DNA from: Pirellulales bacterium
GTDB lineage: Bacteria > Planctomycetota > Planctomycetia > Pirellulales > Lacipirellulaceae
DNA length: 64,000 nucleotides
Assembly: GCA_022448265.1 (NCBI GenBank)
Contig: JAKVCC010000005.1
Span: forward strand, 62,001 to 126,000
Direction: 5' to 3'
Part shown: positions 11,407-22,018 of the stretch, in pieces
Numbering within the stretch: the stretch's first letter is position 1
Layout of the letters: every line of letters starts with the position of its first letter
Notes under the pieces: generated by a model
Told to the model about the DNA's origin: nothing
Database searches by the model: none
The model's input: the letters and a program-made list of their open reading frames with translations, nothing else
Program-made: the position numbers and the translations under genes

Positions 11407-11748
11407 TTACCCGGGTGGCCAGCTGAGTGCTCTGTCGCCCAGCAGGTGTAGATGCAAGTGGTCGACGACCTGACCACCTTGATCACCGCAATTGACGACG
11501 ACGCGATAGCCTTTGTCGAGCTGCAACTCTTGGGCCAAGTTACGCACGACCAGCCAGAGGTGCCCCATTAGCGGCGCATCTTCGTCGGCAATCTGGTCGA
11601 TCGACTCAATGGGCTTCTTGGGAATGATCAACACGTGCGTCGGGGCTTGGGGCGCGACGTCGTGGAATGCCATGCAAGAAGCGTCTTCGTAAACTATTTT
11701 TGCGGGGATCTCGCGATTGAGGATCTTTTGAAAGACAGTGTCGGCCAT
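11407..11748 (-). CDS. HIT family (HinT-like) nucleotide hydrolase
   Basis: 113 residues from ATG at 11748 (MADTVFQKILNREIPAKIVY). The histidine-triad motif HLHLHLLG sits near the C-terminus, and HVLIIPKKPIESI is the typical middle strand. HinT-type enzymes hydrolyse purine nucleoside phosphoramidates and adenylated compounds in the cytoplasm. A TTG three codons upstream extends the frame, but ATG is preferred because a GTGAGG ribosome site lies about ten bases before it, inside the end of the preceding Trm112-like gene. The stop of that gene is two bases upstream, so the two are likely translationally coupled. Confidence 0.93.
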   Translation of the reverse strand: MADTVFQKILNREIPAKIVYEDASCMAFHDVAPQAPTHVLIIPKKPIESIDQIADEDAPLMGHLWLVVRNLAQELQLDKGYRVVVNCGDQGGQVVDHLHLHLLGDRALSWPPG

Positions 11749-11750
11749 CC

Positions 11751-12017
11751 TCACCAATCCTCACCAATTGTTGACAGGTCGATTGCTTCATCGGGCAGCA
11801 TGACGGGTATCCCATCGACGATCGCATAGAGCAAATCACCCGCCGCGCGGACTAGTCCACCATCCAATGTTTTTTCCAATTGTGCACCCCCTAGCGAGAA
11901 TACCCGGCGGGCCTTGATGCCGCGATTAATCCGATGGACCAGCTCAGCGGGGGCTGCCGATAGGGATGAATGATCTTGAGGGCAGCGAAGTATTTCGAGT
12001 AGCTCAGCGTCGATCAA
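11751..12017 (-). CDS. Trm112-like protein, TTG start
   Basis: 88 residues beginning LIDAELLEILRCPQDHSSLS and ending with the family-typical LLYAIVDGIPVMLPDEAI. Trm112/YcaR proteins are small zinc-ribbon-like partners of methyltransferases or proteins of unknown role; only one cysteine remains in the N-terminal CPxC position (CPQD), so zinc binding is doubtful. The open frame continues to 12353, but the extra 112 residues are Arg/Ser-rich and unlike protein. TTG at 12017 with AAGGAA about eight bases upstream is the best start. It overlaps the translation signal of the HIT gene downstream. Confidence 0.82.
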   Translation of the reverse strand: MIDAELLEILRCPQDHSSLSAAPAELVHRINRGIKARRVFSLGGAQLEKTLDGGLVRAAGDLLYAIVDGIPVMLPDEAIDLSTIGEDW

Positions 12018-12335
12018 CGGACTGTTCCTTCGTCGGCAGCCAGGGAGCCACCTAGAGTCATCAAGGGCGGTGCCACCCCGCGTACCACGAGCGGGTGAGC
12101 GGGTATTGTAGGCAGATGCTGTTATTTCTGCTAGCAGCCCCCCCGGGCGGGCGAAACAACGGTACGCAGATAGCCTAATTTGACCGGTATCACGGCTCGC
12201 TTGGGTACTCGTCCGCTGATGAAACCGGCCGGGTGATGCCGATAGAAAGGAAGGTGTCGTCAGCCGCCTGGGCCATGGTTTTCCCTGCGCGTTTCGCGAC
12301 CATTTGTGATCTGTCTTTATCACGGAGGTGAAAAA

Positions 12336-12968
12336 ATGAACTCTCTCCGACAATGGAACCGTGCCGTCGTACTATTGGCCGCAAGCGTTGCGGCGCAAAA
12401 CTCTTTCGCCCAGGAAATCGTAACGGACTCCGATGGCACTCAATACCAGGTCACCCGCCGTGTTACCCAGCGCCAAGTCCCCGTTACTGAAATGCAGAAT
12501 CGCCAGCATACGGTTTACACCCAGCAGCTCACCACCAACACCGTGAATCATCAGCAGGTGTACAGGGTTCCGTCGACGTACTACCACTGGGACACCCGGT
12601 TGCGTGGACGTTGGAACCCGTTTGTCACTCCCTATTGGACCTACGATTTGCGACCAGTTACGACCTGGAGTACTCAGGTCGCCAATGTGCAGATTCCGGT
12701 GAACCACGTGGCCTGGGTGCCTCAGACGTCAACCGTGCAAGTGCCTGTGACAACCTACCGTACGGCAGAAGTGGAAGAGACAACGCGGGTGGCTATGAAC
12801 GATTCACAGACGGTTGCCGTTGCCCAGCAGCTTCCCCGATCGGCCACGATCGCGGCCCGTCGTTCAACCAGTAGTGGTGCGCTCGGCGGCCAGGCACTTG
12901 AGAACGATCCTCCCCGTCACGGCCAAGCGACAGGATGGCAATTGCCGTCCAATTCGCGCTATCGGTGA
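12336..12968 (+). CDS. Small secreted planctomycete protein, unknown function
   Basis: 210 residues from ATG at 12336, which has a strong GGAGGTG site six bases upstream; the open frame from 12306 adds ten residues without merit. A signal peptide (VVLLAASVAAQNSFAQ) is followed by a Gln/Thr/Val-rich sequence with many short beta-like repeats of the form VPVTxxxxxxxVYTQQ and VQIPVNHVAWVPQTSTVQVP. No catalytic motif or known domain is recognised. The aromatic centre (YYHWDTRLRGRWNPFVTPYW) is reminiscent of envelope-associated proteins in planctomycetes, which is only an impression. It is convergent with the next gene. Confidence 0.75.
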   Translation: MNSLRQWNRAVVLLAASVAAQNSFAQEIVTDSDGTQYQVTRRVTQRQVPVTEMQNRQHTVYTQQLTTNTVNHQQVYRVPSTYYHWDTRLRGRWNPFVTPYWTYDLRPVTTWSTQVANVQIPVNHVAWVPQTSTVQVPVTTYRTAEVEETTRVAMNDSQTVAVAQQLPRSATIAARRSTSSGALGGQALENDPPRHGQATGWQLPSNSRYR

Positions 12969-13046
12969 TCCTGTGACCGGTAATTCGAAAAAGTCTGGCA
13001 GCTGCGGCGTTACGCCCCAAGCATCGACGCTGCCTCGTGCCGCGGA

Positions 13047-13340
13047 CTAGGTAGTGGCACGCTTTCGCGACTTGCGTCTGGTCGGCGCTACACTCCATTC
13101 TTTGGTCAAGCTCTCAAACACCTCTGGGGCTTCATAGCGAACGATTTCTTTCGATTCGGGCATGGGTCCGATTAGTCCGCGGAACACGGGTAAGCCTCGC
13201 AGGCTCAGGTCGGTGCTGCAATCATCGATGCCGATCCGCGTATGCAATTTGAGCACCGCATCTTCGTGTTTGTAGTCTCGTGAACGGAGTTCACCGTTCT
13301 TGCCACGCGTGACAATACGAAACATTTTGGGCGCCGACAT
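13047..13340 (-). CDS. Small hypothetical protein
   Basis: 97 residues, cytoplasmic by lack of signal or membrane segment, beginning MSAPKMFRIVTRGKNGELRS and ending in a strongly basic tail (TRRKSRKRATT). GAGGAA about seven bases before the ATG supports the start. The middle part, LSLRGLPVFRGLIGPMPESK, looks structured. I do not recognise a family. The basic tail could suggest RNA or DNA contact, but this is speculation. Confidence 0.65.
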   Translation of the reverse strand: MSAPKMFRIVTRGKNGELRSRDYKHEDAVLKLHTRIGIDDCSTDLSLRGLPVFRGLIGPMPESKEIVRYEAPEVFESLTKEWSVAPTRRKSRKRATT

Positions 13341-13793
13341 GCAATTCCTCGCGACAAAACAAAGGGGGGAGGGAGAAACGGGTGTGCTTCAGGACACGGT
13401 ATCGGCGGCTCAAGCGGCGCACGGTAAAAATTTCGCTCCTCACAAGCATACCAGGAACAGGACGCGAAACCGGAAAATCTGTTTCTTCTAGGTGCTTCGG
13501 CACAATACAAGCTTGGTTAGACTGCCTGCGCTGGTTGTATCGGCCGCTCCGTGGCAAACCGTGCGGAAAGTACTAGCTGGTTGAGCGAGGAGGGGGGGAG
13601 GGACGAAGGTTGGCGGTTAATCTATGGGCGTCAAAGGATGAGGGTTGAGGGATGCGGGCTGGGGGTCGAGAAAAGGCGTTGAGCGTACGGATCCGCGTGG
13701 GACTGAAGCGAAGTCAAACGACATTCAGATGCTTGTCGCGACTGCGTGACGTGACCACTCACGGATTTTGCGAATCGGCGGGCCGAGATGTTA
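13341..13793. other. Gene-free interval upstream of tRNA-Ser
   Basis: About 450 nt without credible coding sequence. It includes a purine-rich stretch near 13585-13610 (GAGGAGGGGGGGAGGGACGAAGG). Nothing else is recognised before the tRNA promoter. Confidence 0.45.
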
Positions 13794-13822
13794 TTGTCAG
13801 TTATGGCCCGGGCTATTAAATT
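13794..13822 (+). promoter_or_regulatory. Candidate promoter of tRNA-Ser
   Basis: TTGTCA at 13794-13799 and TAAATT at 13817-13822 are separated by 17 bp, and transcription would begin about 7 nt before the mature tRNA 5' end at 13836. The -10 matches only moderately. Confidence 0.4.
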
Positions 13823-13835
13823 GGCGTATGCCTCA

Positions 13836-13918
13836 GGAGGGTACGCGAATTGGCTAGCAGCCTGACTCGAAATCAGGTGCCGTGCAAACGGTTGAGGGTT
13901 CGAGTCCCTTGCCCTCCG
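13836..13918 (+). tRNA. tRNA-Ser (anticodon CGA)
   Basis: Acceptor GGAGGGT pairs with the 3' GCCCTCC; anticodon stem CTGA/TCAG encloses the loop CTCGAAA, giving anticodon CGA (UCG codons). The long variable arm (GTGCCGTGCAAACGGTT) is diagnostic of the class II serine tRNA. T loop is GGTTCGAGTCC. No CCA is encoded. Its 3' 49 nt recur in degenerate form at 16980-17027. Confidence 0.93.
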
Positions 13919-14341
13919 CTTCGCATCAACTTGCACTTGATCTCGCAAAGCCCCAGCTTGCAAAGAGTTGCGGCTTTCTATTGTACGTGTCTGGCTACGC
14001 TGCTGCTGTGTCTTGCAGGTTTGGCCCCGTTGCCGCTTCAGGGAAGGCAGCGTTCAGTAAGATAGCGATTGCCAATCATCGCCAACGCCCCACCGGTTGG
14101 CGACACCAACGGGGCAATCAAGTCGACGCCAGGCGATACTTTGCCACCTATAACCCACGCTATTTCTCAGAGGTAAAGTCGTAGCGACCAACTGAAAACT
14201 CGATAATTAAATTTCCAAGAGCTTTAGACACCGCTTGCTGTGCCGGAAAATACACCTTGCGATGACGGTGAGGATCAAAAAATTGATCTAGCCAAGATCT
14301 TTTAAATTCAGAAGCAGGTTAAAATGGGAGCCCTAAAGCAA
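13919..14341. other. Gene-free left part of the tRNA-bounded islet
   Basis: About 420 nt between tRNA-Ser and the end of the phosphoesterase gene. No credible gene or integrase remnant was found on either strand. Confidence 0.4.
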
Positions 14342-15973
14342 TTATTCCTCGATTGGTTTTTCGGTAACGCGAAGACTGCGATGGGCTTGGTAGACACGCC
14401 CATGTCTATCGGTGGTCTTAACCTCAATCAAGTGTGCGCCAGGTGCAAGTCCGGCAGGTAGTGTGCCTTTCCACAGGTGGTATGAATTTCTTGGCCCCGC
14501 CAATTTGGGCTCGACGTCCTTATCGCGTTTAGAGAGTTCAACAAAGTAAGGATCTGGTTCGAAAGTCTTTGTAAGCTCAATCCATTCGCTACCCCTGTCG
14601 ATCCGATATTCGACCTGGGATTCTTCTGAACCGTTGTAAACATTGACCCAAATGGGCACTTCCCCTGTTTTGCGAGCGCAGGCCTTTGAGGGCAAATGAA
14701 TTCTTAATTGCTCGCTTGCCGGTCGTCCTGCAGCTTTAAAATCAAGCTTATAGCCATCCTGGTCAAACGACATGATTGAATAACCGTTTGGCGCCCCATC
14801 AGCCATTGTTGAATGAGGAATTTGATTGTCATTTAAAGCGCCCGACCACCAACTGCCACTGACCGTAACATTGACGATGTGGTGATGCTTCTTGGCCCCA
14901 TGAAACCCTTCCTTTTTTCCCAGGAAAAGGTGCCGGTGATCGTGGGTGTGGCCAGATACTGACACGCAGTACGGGCGGCTTTTGATCAGGTCAAAAAATT
15001 CCTCCTTGTCCCCGACCGAAACAATTGGAATATGCATTAGAACCACAAGCATTCGCGACTTTGCGATCATGGCAAGGTCTTTTTTTAGAAACGCAAGCTG
15101 TCGTTTTCCAAATCGCGGCGCGTAATGCGCTTGCTGGTTTTCTTCGGTTGGCATCACCCAGTCAATGTTGTCGAGCACGACAAAGTGAACCTGGCCATAA
15201 TCAAAAGAGTAATACGAGGGGCCGTAAGTTGCTTCGAAGGTCTCGTTAATCAATTTCCGGGTTTTGGCATCTGTGTTGATATCGTGATTTCCGATGACGT
15301 TGTACCAAGGTATTCCAATCATGGCGATGGATTGATTGATTGTCTTAAAGGTGTTGAGATTGTCGAAAGCGATGTCGCCTAGCGTTACACCAAAAGCGCT
15401 GTCATTGCCGATCAGCTCTTCAACAACATCGTGGCTAATATAATCCACTTCAGTGTTGTTTCTTGGCTGGGGGTCTCCAAAGAGAAGGATCTTGAAATCC
15501 TCGGGCTCTTTTTGGCGGTATAGTGGAAAGTCGATCGACTGTGGAAGTGGTCCCGACGGTTCGGAGCCTTTGTATTTAAGCTCGGGCGAACCCTGTGGTT
15601 TGTGAAGGTAGAAAAATCTAGGAAGTTGGTGTTGATCGACCGGAGTGCGATAGCCATTCGGTTTAATCACAAATACACAGCCACCATCTTCGATGGGAAT
15701 TTCGTAACGTCCCCGGCGGCCGGTTTTTACAATGTCGGTGCCATTGGAAACTTTGATGCCGACAAACGCGGAGTCTCCAGCGTTGTATTTTCCATCGCCG
15801 TTGAGGTCGCAATAGACCACGCCTTTGGCCAGTTGCCGGTCAGCCTGGTTGGCGGGTTTTTGCGTAGGTAAATCGGGCGATTGGGCAGGGCAAGCCGTGG
15901 TGCTGAGAGCAATTGATAACAAAAGCAAAGTATTGCAGATCACTGCGCTATTACGAAAAGTTGTTTGGTTCAT
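14342..15973 (-). CDS. Secreted calcineurin-like phosphoesterase
   Basis: 543 residues with an N-terminal signal (LLLLSIALSTTACPA, possibly a lipobox). Residues about 50-130 resemble the MetallophosN/SdrD-B-like beta domain (DLNGDGKYNAGDSAF). The metallophosphatase core has all usual blocks: GDPQ (D167), GDIAFDN (D200), GNHD (N229-H230), a MHIPIV histidine and GHTHDHRH, which bind two metal ions. A C-terminal beta domain follows from about 410. This three-part arrangement is known from exported phosphodiesterase-type enzymes; the substrate is unknown. It lies between tRNA-Ser and the Fae homologue, transcribed toward the tRNA. The start lacks a good ribosome site. Confidence 0.9.
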   Translation of the reverse strand: MNQTTFRNSAVICNTLLLLSIALSTTACPAQSPDLPTQKPANQADRQLAKGVVYCDLNGDGKYNAGDSAFVGIKVSNGTDIVKTGRRGRYEIPIEDGGCVFVIKPNGYRTPVDQHQLPRFFYLHKPQGSPELKYKGSEPSGPLPQSIDFPLYRQKEPEDFKILLFGDPQPRNNTEVDYISHDVVEELIGNDSAFGVTLGDIAFDNLNTFKTINQSIAMIGIPWYNVIGNHDINTDAKTRKLINETFEATYGPSYYSFDYGQVHFVVLDNIDWVMPTEENQQAHYAPRFGKRQLAFLKKDLAMIAKSRMLVVLMHIPIVSVGDKEEFFDLIKSRPYCVSVSGHTHDHRHLFLGKKEGFHGAKKHHHIVNVTVSGSWWSGALNDNQIPHSTMADGAPNGYSIMSFDQDGYKLDFKAAGRPASEQLRIHLPSKACARKTGEVPIWVNVYNGSEESQVEYRIDRGSEWIELTKTFEPDPYFVELSKRDKDVEPKLAGPRNSYHLWKGTLPAGLAPGAHLIEVKTTDRHGRVYQAHRSLRVTEKPIEE

Positions 15974-16385
15974 GGCGGATTGACTAATATGGGTGGGGGG
16001 GTTTTTAAATGGTAATGGGTTTTGCAGAACTTTTAACCGGTAGCCGTCTGTTTCTTGGGCACATTTTCAATTTTGATGGATTTGTGCACTTTATGTTGCA
16101 GTGGCGGTGGCTGCCCGTATGCGATCCGAGAAGGCTGTTCTTGGCCAAATGGAGGAACGCTAATGCAGCCACCAACAGCCCGCGCAAAAAAAAATCAACC
16201 AATGAGCTCAAAGATTCTTTTTGTTGACGGCGTTTCCACGACACTTTTCACCCTGCCGAGTCGCGTCATGAGGTCACTTTGCCTTGGCGAGACGCGGCCG
16301 CTTGTGTGGTGGGATCTGCCACGCTAAGGTGGTCGCTACCGCAGTGGCCCAAGTTTTTTCTTTCCTAAAAATGAAGTGTGAATTT
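15974..16385. other. Divergent intergenic region
   Basis: About 410 nt between the phosphoesterase and Fae genes, which diverge from it. No gene is supported. It contains a GCGGCCGCTTGT block at 16294-16305 that recurs at 19875-19886. No clear promoter pair was found. Confidence 0.4.
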
Positions 16386-16934
16386 ATGTCAGAACGCATT
16401 ATTTTTCGTACGGGCGAGGCGTTGGTAGCAGGTGGTCCTCCCTTTACCGCAGCCGAACCAGAAGTCGTGATTGGCGAGTTGGATGGTCCTGTCGGCACGG
16501 CGCTAGCGACGCTGACGGGAGACCAATCGATGGGGCACTCCAAGGTGTTTGCCATTTTGAATACGGATATTCAAGTGCGGCCGGTGACGCTCTGCGTGAG
16601 TAAGGTAACGGTGAAAGATAGTCGGTATACGAATATCCTCATGGGAACGGTGCAGGCCGCAATTGCCAATGGCGTTTTGGATGCGGTGCGGGCGGGTGAT
16701 CTGCCGAAGGAGAAGGCAAATGACTTGGGGATCATTTGTAGTGTCTGGTTAAACCCCGGTGTCATCGATGATGACAACCTGGATCATCGCGCCCTATTTG
16801 AGATCCATCGCAAGGCCATGTCGCAGGCGATCCACAAAGCGATGGCCTGTGAGCCGTCGATCGACTGGTTGTTGGAAAATCAAGAATCGATCACACACAA
16901 GTATTACCAGATGGGATTGGATGGGAAGATTTGA
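16386..16934 (+). CDS. Formaldehyde-activating enzyme (Fae) homologue lacking the catalytic His
   Basis: 182 residues from ATG at 16386. The sequence matches Fae along its length: GEALVAGG near the N-terminus, VIGELDGPVGTAL, LCVSKVTVKDSRYTNILMG, AVRAGDLPKEKANDLGIICSVWLNP and a C-terminal helix. Fae joins formaldehyde to tetrahydromethanopterin in the cytoplasm. In characterised Fae the segment AHIDL contains the catalytic His17; here the aligned stretch is AEPEV, so Glu24 takes its place. This places the protein among Fae-like paralogues of uncertain activity. No other tetrahydromethanopterin pathway genes are nearby. The gene sits within the tRNA-Ser-bounded islet and has no evident ribosome site. 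A longer frame from 16284 is not favoured. Confidence 0.85.
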   Translation: MSERIIFRTGEALVAGGPPFTAAEPEVVIGELDGPVGTALATLTGDQSMGHSKVFAILNTDIQVRPVTLCVSKVTVKDSRYTNILMGTVQAAIANGVLDAVRAGDLPKEKANDLGIICSVWLNPGVIDDDNLDHRALFEIHRKAMSQAIHKAMACEPSIDWLLENQESITHKYYQMGLDGKI

Positions 16935-16979
16935 CAAGATTGGTCTAGGCAGGGGTGCCGTGGAAACCACCATGGGAGT

Positions 16980-17027
16980 AAATCAGGTGTTGTGCAAACG
17001 GTTGGGGGTTCGATCCCCTGCCCTCCG
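16980..17027 (+). repeat. Degenerate copy of the tRNA-Ser 3' end (candidate att remnant)
   Basis: This 48-nt stretch repeats positions 13870-13918 of tRNA-Ser from the anticodon stem to the discriminator, with a few substitutions and one deleted base (AAATCAGGTG, TGTGCAAACGG, GGGTTCGA and CCCTCCG blocks are shared). No 5' tRNA half precedes it, so it is not a tRNA gene. A displaced 3' end downstream of an intact tRNA is the usual mark of integration into the tRNA. Confidence 0.75.
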
Positions 17028-17146
17028 TTCACATGAAATTTGATATGCAAAGAGCTTGTGGCAGTTGCTCGCCGCAAACCCTTCTTTGTTTTGAACCAGT
17101 TTTGGCCAACTGTTACCAAAGCCGGACCACTTTTTTTTGGCTCTGG

Positions 17147-17270
17147 CTGGCATTTCTGCTGGACCTGCTTTGTCGCCAGCTCTTGTGTCCTGCCCTGGGG
17201 CATCAATACCTCCACTTCTCGAAGCTTCAGAAGGATCTTATCTGGGGGCGCACGCTTTCTCTCGTGGCAT
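17147..17270 (-). mobile_element. Relic of IS3-family transposase OrfA
   Basis: On the minus strand, after ATG-CCA-CGA at 17270 and a +1 shift, the frame reads KRAPPDKILLKLREVEVLMP followed by QGRTQELATKQ. This closely follows the N-terminal helix-turn-helix of IS3 OrfA proteins (consensus of the type PEQIIRKLREAEVLLAQGKT). The frameshift at the start and loss of the rest of the helix-turn-helix and OrfB show it is dead. It lies 120 nt beyond the tRNA remnant. No inverted repeats of an intact element were found. Confidence 0.6.
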
Positions 17271-17440
17271 CCGACACGTCCTTGAAGTTGTGTCCTGACA
17301 TAGAGGTTATTAACCACGGCATGGATCCATTTAAGGGGTTTGGGGCAAGTTGGTTTTCAGTTGATATTGCTTGTCAGGGATGGCTGGCGGGCATGACCAC
17401 TTTTCAAGGCTTCATGGTCACTGTATATAGAAAATGTTGA

Positions 17441-19660
<2,220 letters not shown>

Positions 19661-20177
19661 AGTGTTGTGACCGCTAGCCACGGGCACTGCCAAGTTGATG
19701 ATCAAGCTAGCGTCCCTGGTTTAGGTTTTTAGGCAGAGACTCGTCAGCTCTGCTTGGTGATCTTGTCGAGCATATCACAGCAAGCAACAGCAAGACCGAA
19801 AGTGCGGTCGGTGAAATGGCCTGAGTGCCGATGGATAACCACAACCGAGAGTTTGAATCATCACTGGCTAGCAAGCGGCCGCTTGTTTAAACGGCACTAT
19901 GCTGTGTTCAGTGGGCTGCCACGGCGCCGCAGCACAGCGATCTGATTATCTTGGCTATAGGAATAGGGGCGCGCCTATACTGATGTTGCCTTCAATGGAG
20001 TATGGCGCGTCAATGTTGACTGCCTGCGATACTTCTTGAGCGAGAGTGGCCAAGCGATGCGATTCGCGGCGGTTACACCATGTCTTTTTTAAGGTTGAGC
20101 GGCGGATCCTGGTGCCAGGCCTATGCCTGTTTTGTTCGTAGTGACAGACAGGGAAAAACAATGAACAAGTTACAGTA
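19661..20177. other. Gene-free interval
   Basis: About 517 nt without a credible gene. It holds a dense group of rare restriction palindromes (GCTAGC 19867, GCGGCCGC 19875, GTTTAAAC 19885, GGCGCGCC 19968). No promoter for the sulfatase is obvious. Confidence 0.4.
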
Positions 20178-21953
20178 ATGAAAAAAAGAATCCTGGAATC
20201 TTTCATGGGAAAATCATTGCGACGGATCGGTTTGTCACTGGGCATGCTTCTGCTTGGAAGCCTAAAGCTTTTTGCTGCCGAGGCGCCCAATATTCTCTGG
20301 ATTACCAGTGAAGACAACGGTGTTTCTTGGGTCAGCTGCTATGGCGGGGTGAACTGTAAGACACCGGCCATCGACCAGCTTGCACGTGAAGGCTTTCGCT
20401 ACACCCATTGCTTCGACAACGCAGCAGTTTGTGCGCCAACTCGCTCCACCTGGATCACCGGCTTGTACGCGATTTCGATGGGAACACAGCCCATGCGAAG
20501 CCGCAATGCAATTCCCCACGACCGGATCCAATACTACCCCGATCTACTACGAGAAGCGGGCTACCATGTCGGAAATTCTGGAAAAACGGACTACAACATT
20601 GGGAGCCGCCCCGATAAGGAATGTTGGGAAGGCGGTGGCAAGTGGAAACTAAGAAAGCCTTCGCAGCCCTTCTTTTACGTTCAAAACATTGGCGCAAGCC
20701 ACGAGAGCAATGCTTTTCCCAGGAAGACTTCTGTTCGTACCGACCCCGCTAAAATGGTGCTGCACGCGTACCATCCAGATCTTCCAGAAGTGCGGCAAAC
20801 CTATGCCCGCTATGCGGATGCTGTCGAAAGGATGGATGGCAAAGTCCAGGAAATAATTGACCAACTCAAAGAGGACGGGCTCTATGAAGATACGATTATC
20901 GTTTACAACTCCGATCACGCTGGGGTGATGCCCCGCAGCAAAAGGTTTCTCTATTCGAGCGGCATCCACTGTCCCCTAATCGTGCGGATCCCAGAAAAAT
21001 GGAAGCGGTGGTGGCCGGCAGCGGAACCCGGCATGACAGTGGATCGCATTGTAAGTTTTGTCGATATGCCCAAGACCTGGCTCAGTCTGGCTGGAGCTGA
21101 GGTCCCTACAACTTATCAAGGCACAGTTTTTTTGGGTGACCACGTGGAGCAGGCACAGGCCTATCACCTCAGTTTTCGGGAGCGAGCGGACGAAGCCTTT
21201 GATATGGTGCGGGGCATGCGCAACAAGCGATTCGCCTATATCAAAAACTACATGCCTTGGGCGCCCAACGGTCAGCGATTGCGATACATGTGGACTATGA
21301 CGGGGATGCAAGCCTGGGAGCGGCATTACCTGGAGGGGAAGACCAATGCGATAACAGGCCGCTTTTTTCGATCGCGCGTTTCGGAAGAGTTTTACGACAC
21401 TCACGAGGACTTTGACAACGTCAACAATTTGATCGACGACCCGCAGTACCAGGCGAAGATTGACGAATTGCGGATGGCAATGCGCGACAAACAGCTGAAG
21501 CTGTACGACTCGGGATTGCTGCCGGAAGGCATGCGGCTCAAGCGAGCCAAGGAAAATAACCTAACCATCTATGAGATGGTGCGGAATCCGAAGCTCTATC
21601 CACTTGAAAAGTATTTGGATTTTGCTGATCTGGCCTTGTCGCGCGAGGCCAAGAACCTGCCGCTTTTTACCAAAGTAGTTGATGATGCGGACGAAGGTAT
21701 GCGCTACTGGGCCATTTGCGGGTTGTTTTTGTTGGGGGATGATGCGGCAGCGGCAGTGCCGGCCATGGAACGCGCGCTTGAAGATGATGCGGAGGAGGTG
21801 AAGCTGATGGCCGCCTGGGCCCTACACCGGCTTGGATTCGAGCGCAAGGCGCAGGCCTGCTTCGACGCGCACGCGCGCGTCAAGGGTCGCGATAAGCGGC
21901 TCCTCCAATGCGTTGGCCGTTGGATGAATCCGGCGGGTCCCGAACGCGGCTGA
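20178..21953 (+). CDS. Secreted sulfatase with C-terminal HEAT-like helices
   Basis: 591 residues: a signal peptide (LSLGMLLLGSLKLFAAEA), then the alkaline-phosphatase-fold sulfatase domain starting PNILWITSEDNGVSW. The formylglycine motif is C85-A-P-T-R89 followed by STWITG, so this is a Cys-type sulfatase needing an anaerobic-type or FGE maturase, not present here. YNSDHAGVMPRSKR provides further metal and substrate residues. After about residue 490 a short HEAT-like repeat region follows (DADEGMRYWAICGLFLLGDD). Such enzymes remove sulfate esters from glycans; the actual substrate is unknown. A second start at residue 10 (MGKSLRRIG) would give a more usual signal peptide. It converges with hisD. 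Confidence 0.92.
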   Translation: MKKRILESFMGKSLRRIGLSLGMLLLGSLKLFAAEAPNILWITSEDNGVSWVSCYGGVNCKTPAIDQLAREGFRYTHCFDNAAVCAPTRSTWITGLYAISMGTQPMRSRNAIPHDRIQYYPDLLREAGYHVGNSGKTDYNIGSRPDKECWEGGGKWKLRKPSQPFFYVQNIGASHESNAFPRKTSVRTDPAKMVLHAYHPDLPEVRQTYARYADAVERMDGKVQEIIDQLKEDGLYEDTIIVYNSDHAGVMPRSKRFLYSSGIHCPLIVRIPEKWKRWWPAAEPGMTVDRIVSFVDMPKTWLSLAGAEVPTTYQGTVFLGDHVEQAQAYHLSFRERADEAFDMVRGMRNKRFAYIKNYMPWAPNGQRLRYMWTMTGMQAWERHYLEGKTNAITGRFFRSRVSEEFYDTHEDFDNVNNLIDDPQYQAKIDELRMAMRDKQLKLYDSGLLPEGMRLKRAKENNLTIYEMVRNPKLYPLEKYLDFADLALSREAKNLPLFTKVVDDADEGMRYWAICGLFLLGDDAAAAVPAMERALEDDAEEVKLMAAWALHRLGFERKAQACFDAHARVKGRDKRLLQCVGRWMNPAGPERG

Positions 21954-22018
21954 AGGTTTCTGTTTGCAATGAAACTGTTTTTGGAGCGGCCCGGTCTAGT
22001 GGGCACGCAGTGCGGCCG

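Noticed and set aside
17033-17440. 135-residue plus-strand frame between the tRNA remnant and katG
   Set aside because: The translation is Cys/Trp-rich and unlike a protein, and the opposite strand holds an IS3 relic that explains the bases better.
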